A stretch of 8,019 nt of DNA. Origin: an uncultured Panacagrimonas sp. (GTDB taxonomy: Bacteria; Pseudomonadota; Gammaproteobacteria; Nevskiales; Nevskiaceae). The position numbers and the translations under genes are program-made. Where the stretch lies: contig CAMLNE010000200.1 in the NCBI GenBank assembly GCA_946481265.1, forward strand, positions 1 to 8,019, read 5' to 3'. Positions 5,087 to 8,019 of the stretch are shown in pieces. Position 1 is the first letter of the stretch. Every line of letters begins with the position of its first letter. Under the pieces are notes generated by a model. That model saw only the letters and a program-made list of their open reading frames with translations, was not told the origin of the DNA and ran no database searches.

Positions 5087-6541
5087 TCACAGCGTCCACG
5101 CGATGCGCGTCTGGATCACGTCGAACTTGGCGTCGTCGAGGTCCTCGCGGACCGAATGCACGTAGTTGATGCCGATCTTGATGTGGTCGTTGACGAACCA
5201 GTTCAGGCCGAGCGTGTAGCTGCTCATCTCGGCGCCCTGCGTGAACGGGGCGCCACCGCCCTGCAGCTCCTTGGAAGTCAGGTCGAGCTGCGAATAGCGG
5301 GCCTGGATCTCCCAGGCTCCCCACTGCCCCTGCTTGCGGCTGGTCCGCGGGGCCGGCTGCAGCTGGCCATTGATCGCCAGCGGCGAGAACACGGTCTGGT
5401 GGCCGGTCAGGAAGTAGCCGGTCTCGACATAGAAGGCGTTGAAGCTCAGGTCATCGGCGCCGTCGCGCTCGGTGCGGTTCCAGAAGTAGTCGGACTGCAT
5501 CCAGAACGGGCCTTCCGCCCAGCGGAACTCCAGCACGCCGAGCATGGATTTCTTCGCGTCGCCGATCAGCGCGAGCGGATACAGCTCCAGGTCGTCGGTA
5601 AAGACCTCCGGCCAGATGCCGAACACGAGCTGGTCGTCCTCCGGCTTGATCAGGGCGCCCGAGACACCCAGGTGCACCAGGTGCCGACCCTGCTCCCGGT
5701 AGCGCGGCATGTAGGAGAAGCGGCCGTGCACCACGAAGTCATCCTCGCCGCGATCGACGGCCTGCGTGCCGGTGGCGGACTCCTCGCTGGTATCGCGCGC
5801 CACGCCCAGCGCCCAGCTGTAGCGGCGCTCCACGTCGACGTCGTAGGCGGTGATGCCGAGCAGGGGACCGCGGTAGAAGGCGTTGACCAGCGAGGGCTCC
5901 AGCATCAGGCGGTGCCGCGGGTAGTTGGCCCAGATATCCAGGCCATAGACCGGCTGCTGCAGGCCGATCAGCAGGTTCTGCACGACCGGCAGGTCGGAGA
6001 TGCCCAGCGCCGCCCACTCCATCGCGGCGTCACCGCTGCCGCTGCCGTTGTCCTGGAAGTCGACGCGCAGGTAGTACCAGTAGTTGTCGGTGTAGCTGCC
6101 GTTGAATTCCAGGCGCGCCGTGGCGATGCGGCTCTCGCCGTCGATCTCGTCGCGGCCCAGGGCCTCGGCCATGTCGTCGTCGTCGATCACGAAGCTGTTG
6201 TCGAACCATACGAACAGGCCCATGGTCAGGCGGTTCTGCCGGTCCGGGCTGGTGTAGGTGGGGCCGTACACGCCCAGCGGGCTGTAGTCCCATTCGACAC
6301 TGCCGTAGGGCGATGTGGCGGGCGCGGCGCTTGGCGCAGCAGAGGCGGCGGGTGCGGCCGGCGCCACCACCGCGGCGGGCTCGGCGACGGGCGCATCGCC
6401 CGCAGCGGTGGCGTCGACGGACCCGGATACCGCGGCGTCTGCGGCCAGGGCCGCGGTGGGCGGCAGCGCGGCCATCAGCGCCAGCAGCAGGGCGGGCAGG
6501 GCGGCACGCGCGCAGCGGCTATGGGGATCGGGGAACGGCAC
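5087..6541 (-). CDS. OprO/OprP-type outer-membrane porin
   Basis: A 484-residue beta-barrel porin of the Porin_O_P family (phosphate/pyrophosphate-selective OprP and OprO in Pseudomonas). The N-terminus is a Sec signal peptide (SRCARAALPALLLALMAALPPTAALA, cleavage likely after residue 33). An Ala/Pro/Val-rich linker (about 41-78) precedes the barrel, which starts near YGSVEWDYSPLGVYG. Family-like segments include RIATARLEFNGSYTDNYWYYLRVDFQD, NLLIGLQQPVYGLDIWANYPRHRLMLEPSLVNAF, the FYVETGYFLTGH strand and the late NWFVNDHIKIGINYVHSVRED hairpin. Alternating aromatic/polar strands fit an outer-membrane barrel. I choose GTG at 6541 because GAGGAG lies 7 bases before it and the signal peptide starts there; an ATG at 6619 adds 26 residues unlike a leader. 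The protein ends RIAWTL, so the final residue is Leu rather than the common Phe/Trp. The substrate cannot be read; phosphate is not assured, and the upstream amidase makes an amide or organic anion conceivable. Confidence 0.87.
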   Translation of the reverse strand: MPFPDPHSRCARAALPALLLALMAALPPTAALAADAAVSGSVDATAAGDAPVAEPAAVVAPAAPAASAAPSAAPATSPYGSVEWDYSPLGVYGPTYTSPDRQNRLTMGLFVWFDNSFVIDDDDMAEALGRDEIDGESRIATARLEFNGSYTDNYWYYLRVDFQDNGSGSGDAAMEWAALGISDLPVVQNLLIGLQQPVYGLDIWANYPRHRLMLEPSLVNAFYRGPLLGITAYDVDVERRYSWALGVARDTSEESATGTQAVDRGEDDFVVHGRFSYMPRYREQGRHLVHLGVSGALIKPEDDQLVFGIWPEVFTDDLELYPLALIGDAKKSMLGVLEFRWAEGPFWMQSDYFWNRTERDGADDLSFNAFYVETGYFLTGHQTVFSPLAINGQLQPAPRTSRKQGQWGAWEIQARYSQLDLTSKELQGGGAPFTQGAEMSSYTLGLNWFVNDHIKIGINYVHSVREDLDDAKFDVIQTRIAWTL

Positions 6542-6642
6542 GGCGAATCTCCTCGGAATATCGATGCCGTCCGCCGAAACCTCGGCGGCGGCTCTTGTCG
6601 CAACGATCCGGCCAGGCACTGCCGGACCGGTTGATGGAGCCG
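6542..6642 (-). other. Amidase-porin intergenic gap with two small hairpins
   Basis: These 101 bases separate the amidase stop from the porin start. Just after the amidase stop there is a tccggc (6607-6612)/gccgga (6621-6626) hairpin. Closer to the porin there is a 7-bp stem, ccgccga (6571-6577) with tcggcgg (6582-6588) and a 4-base loop, sitting 16 bases upstream of the porin ribosome site. Neither has a T-tract. Read-through is therefore plausible, and the second hairpin could be a leader structure. No clear promoter was seen. Confidence 0.4.
6549..6554 (-). promoter_or_regulatory. Porin ribosome binding site (decides the GTG start)
   Basis: The minus strand reads GAGGAG, followed by a 7-base spacer and GTG at 6541. 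This supports GTG, directly ahead of the signal peptide, over the upstream in-frame ATG at 6619. Confidence 0.75.
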
Positions 6643-8019
6643 CTATTTGCCGGCGCGCTTCCGGCCGCGGGTCGTGGAGCGGCCGTCGAAGGCCTGCTCG
6701 AAGGCGTTCGCCGCGCGGTAGATGGTCGATTCCTGCCAGTGCTTGCCGATCAGCATCATGCTCGCCGGCAGGCCGTCGCTGTCTCCGCAGGGAATCGCGA
6801 TCGCCGGATGGCCGGTGGCATCGAAGGGCGCGGTGTTGCCGATCATCTCCAGGCCGCGCGCCACGCTCTCGGCGATGCTCGCGCCGGGGCCGGGGATCTT
6901 CGAGGCCTTGATCGGCACCGTGGGCATCAGCAGCAGGTCGTACTCGTCCAGCGCCGCGTCGTAGGCCGCGATCATGCGGCGCACGAGGTTCTGCGCCTTG
7001 GCGTAGTACTGGCCGCGGTGCTGGTTGAGCATGTGCTGGCCCATCAGCATGGTGACCTTGAGCGTGGTCGAAAGCTCGTCCGCCCGGTTGCGCCAGCCCT
7101 CGTGCGCCTTCATCAGGCTTGGCAGGTACAGGCCCTTCCAGTTAAAGCCGAAGCCGTTGCCATGCATCATCTGCATGGTGGCGCCCTCGTGCGCGATGGC
7201 GCTCCAGACCGACTGCGCCGGGCCGCCGTGCACGGGCACCGAGATCTCGTCCACCTTGACGCCCAGCTTCCTGAACAGCGCGGCGCCCTTGAGCACGAGT
7301 TCGTTGACGTCCGACTCCGCGTTGGGCAGCAGGAAGCCTTCCTTGACGATGCCGATCCTCATGCCCTTCACGCCGGCGTCGAGCGCCTGCGTGTACTTGT
7401 CGGTCTTGACGCCGATCTGGCGCGGATCCAGGCCGTCGGCACCGGCGATGACCTCGAGCAGCAGCGCGCTGTCGGCGACGGTGGCCGTGATCGGGCCGCA
7501 GTGATCCACCGTGGCCTCGATCGGCATCAGACCGGTGTAGGGCACCAAGCCGTGCGTGGCCTTCATGCCGACCACGCCGCAGTACGCGGCCGGCATGCGC
7601 ACCGAGCCGCCCTGGTCGGTGCCCAGCGCCATGTCGACCTCGCCGTTGGCGACCAGCGCGCCGCTGCCGGAGGAGGAGCCGCCCGCGGAGTGTCCCGGCT
7701 TGCGCGGGTTGATCACCGGCCCGAGCGAGTTGGTGTGGCTGCCGCCCGAGAAGCAGAACAGCTCGCAGTGCGACTTGCCCAGGATGGTGCCGCCGGCGTC
7801 CAGGACGCGTTCGACGACGGTGGCGTCCACCTCGGGCACGTAGCCCTGCAAGGTGGTGGAGCCGTTCATCATCGGCACGCCCGCCACGCAGATGTTGTCC
7901 TTGATGGCGAAGGTCCGGCCCTTGAGCCGGCCGCTCCTGGCGCCCTCGATCCGCGACTTGTAGTACCAGGCGTTGAGCGGGTTCTCCTCGGCGGAGGGCA
8001 TGTAGCCCGGCGTGCGCGG
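6643..8019 (-). CDS. Amidase-signature family amidase (N-terminus outside window)
   Basis: Hydrolyses carboxamides to acid and ammonia with a Ser-cisSer-Lys triad. Counting from the Met at 8001, visible landmarks are Lys34 in FAIKDN, the glycine/serine signature SAGGSSSGSGALVANG with Ser109, and TDQGGSVRMPAA with Asp129 and Ser133. The spacing equals Lys96, Ser171, Asp191 and Ser195 of the Rhodococcus nitrile-pathway amidase with a constant offset of 62. Sequence along the length (ENPLNAWY, GVPMMNGS, CGVVGMKATHGLVPYTGLMPIE, TAPFDATGHPAIAIP) also resembles that enzyme more than GatA. The Met at 8001 is internal: the frame continues to the edge as PRTPGY, which suits family members, and about 56 residues should lie beyond the window. 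The C-terminus ends in a basic tail (RGRKRAGK). The subunit looks cytoplasmic. The gene precedes the OprO/OprP-type porin on the same strand. No nitrile hydratase gene is in view, so the substrate is unknown. Confidence 0.9.
   Translation of the reverse strand, partial: PRTPGYMPSAEENPLNAWYYKSRIEGARSGRLKGRTFAIKDNICVAGVPMMNGSTTLQGYVPEVDATVVERVLDAGGTILGKSHCELFCFSGGSHTNSLGPVINPRKPGHSAGGSSSGSGALVANGEVDMALGTDQGGSVRMPAAYCGVVGMKATHGLVPYTGLMPIEATVDHCGPITATVADSALLLEVIAGADGLDPRQIGVKTDKYTQALDAGVKGMRIGIVKEGFLLPNAESDVNELVLKGAALFRKLGVKVDEISVPVHGGPAQSVWSAIAHEGATMQMMHGNGFGFNWKGLYLPSLMKAHEGWRNRADELSTTLKVTMLMGQHMLNQHRGQYYAKAQNLVRRMIAAYDAALDEYDLLLMPTVPIKASKIPGPGASIAESVARGLEMIGNTAPFDATGHPAIAIPCGDSDGLPASMMLIGKHWQESTIYRAANAFEQAFDGRSTTRGRKRAGK

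Noticed and set aside
5156..6634. A 492-codon plus-strand open frame fully antisense to the porin
   Set aside because: Its translation is compositionally odd (Val/Asp/His/Gln-rich) with no family likeness, and the opposite strand has a clear signal peptide and barrel. Long antisense frames are expected at this GC content.
7999..8001. ATG at 8001 as the amidase start
   Set aside because: The frame continues to the window edge and catalytic residue spacing implies about 62 residues missing before this Met.

Overview
This is a GC-rich window with strongly G/C-ending codons and tightly packed genes. The gene content is a flavin monooxygenase, a CsbD-type stress protein, ketopantoate reductase, YgaP-like membrane proteins, a YibF-like glutathione transferase, an OprO/OprP-type porin and an amidase. 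Lipoprotein and outer-membrane signals indicate a Gram-negative bacterium. A gammaproteobacterium of the Xanthomonadales/Nevskiales type is my best guess, but it rests only on composition and protein flavour. I see no rRNA, tRNA, CRISPR array, insertion sequence or phage gene.

Left part (1-962), plus strand. The 3' end of a flavin-containing monooxygenase enters from the left edge and is interrupted or preceded by an AT-rich perfect inverted repeat at 89-120. It is followed by a strong intrinsic terminator (430-465) and then a monocistronic CsbD-like gene (659-928). The facing gene panE (963-1871, minus) converges on it with 34 bases between stops, and a hairpin spans the junction.

Middle part (1872-4164). 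A 176-base divergent region separates panE from a plus-strand run of four small genes. The first two are tandem paralogues with a YgaP-like/DUF2892 membrane hairpin, 13 bases apart. After a 230-base gap come a small single-span or secreted protein and a lipoprotein, overlapping by ATGA. The last two have no function I can name.

Right part (4165-8019), minus strand. In transcription order this holds an amidase-signature amidase (running off the right edge), an OprO/OprP-type porin and a YibF-like glutathione S-transferase. The amidase and porin are 101 bases apart and could be co-transcribed; a link between amide uptake and hydrolysis is inference only. The GST lies 200 bases further on and may be separate.

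Most of the window is ordinary chromosomal metabolism and envelope genes. I found no convincing new multi-gene system. The points most worth checking are the AT-rich palindrome inside the monooxygenase frame, the DUF2892 pair in which one copy lost the family cysteine, and the coupled small-protein/lipoprotein pair.
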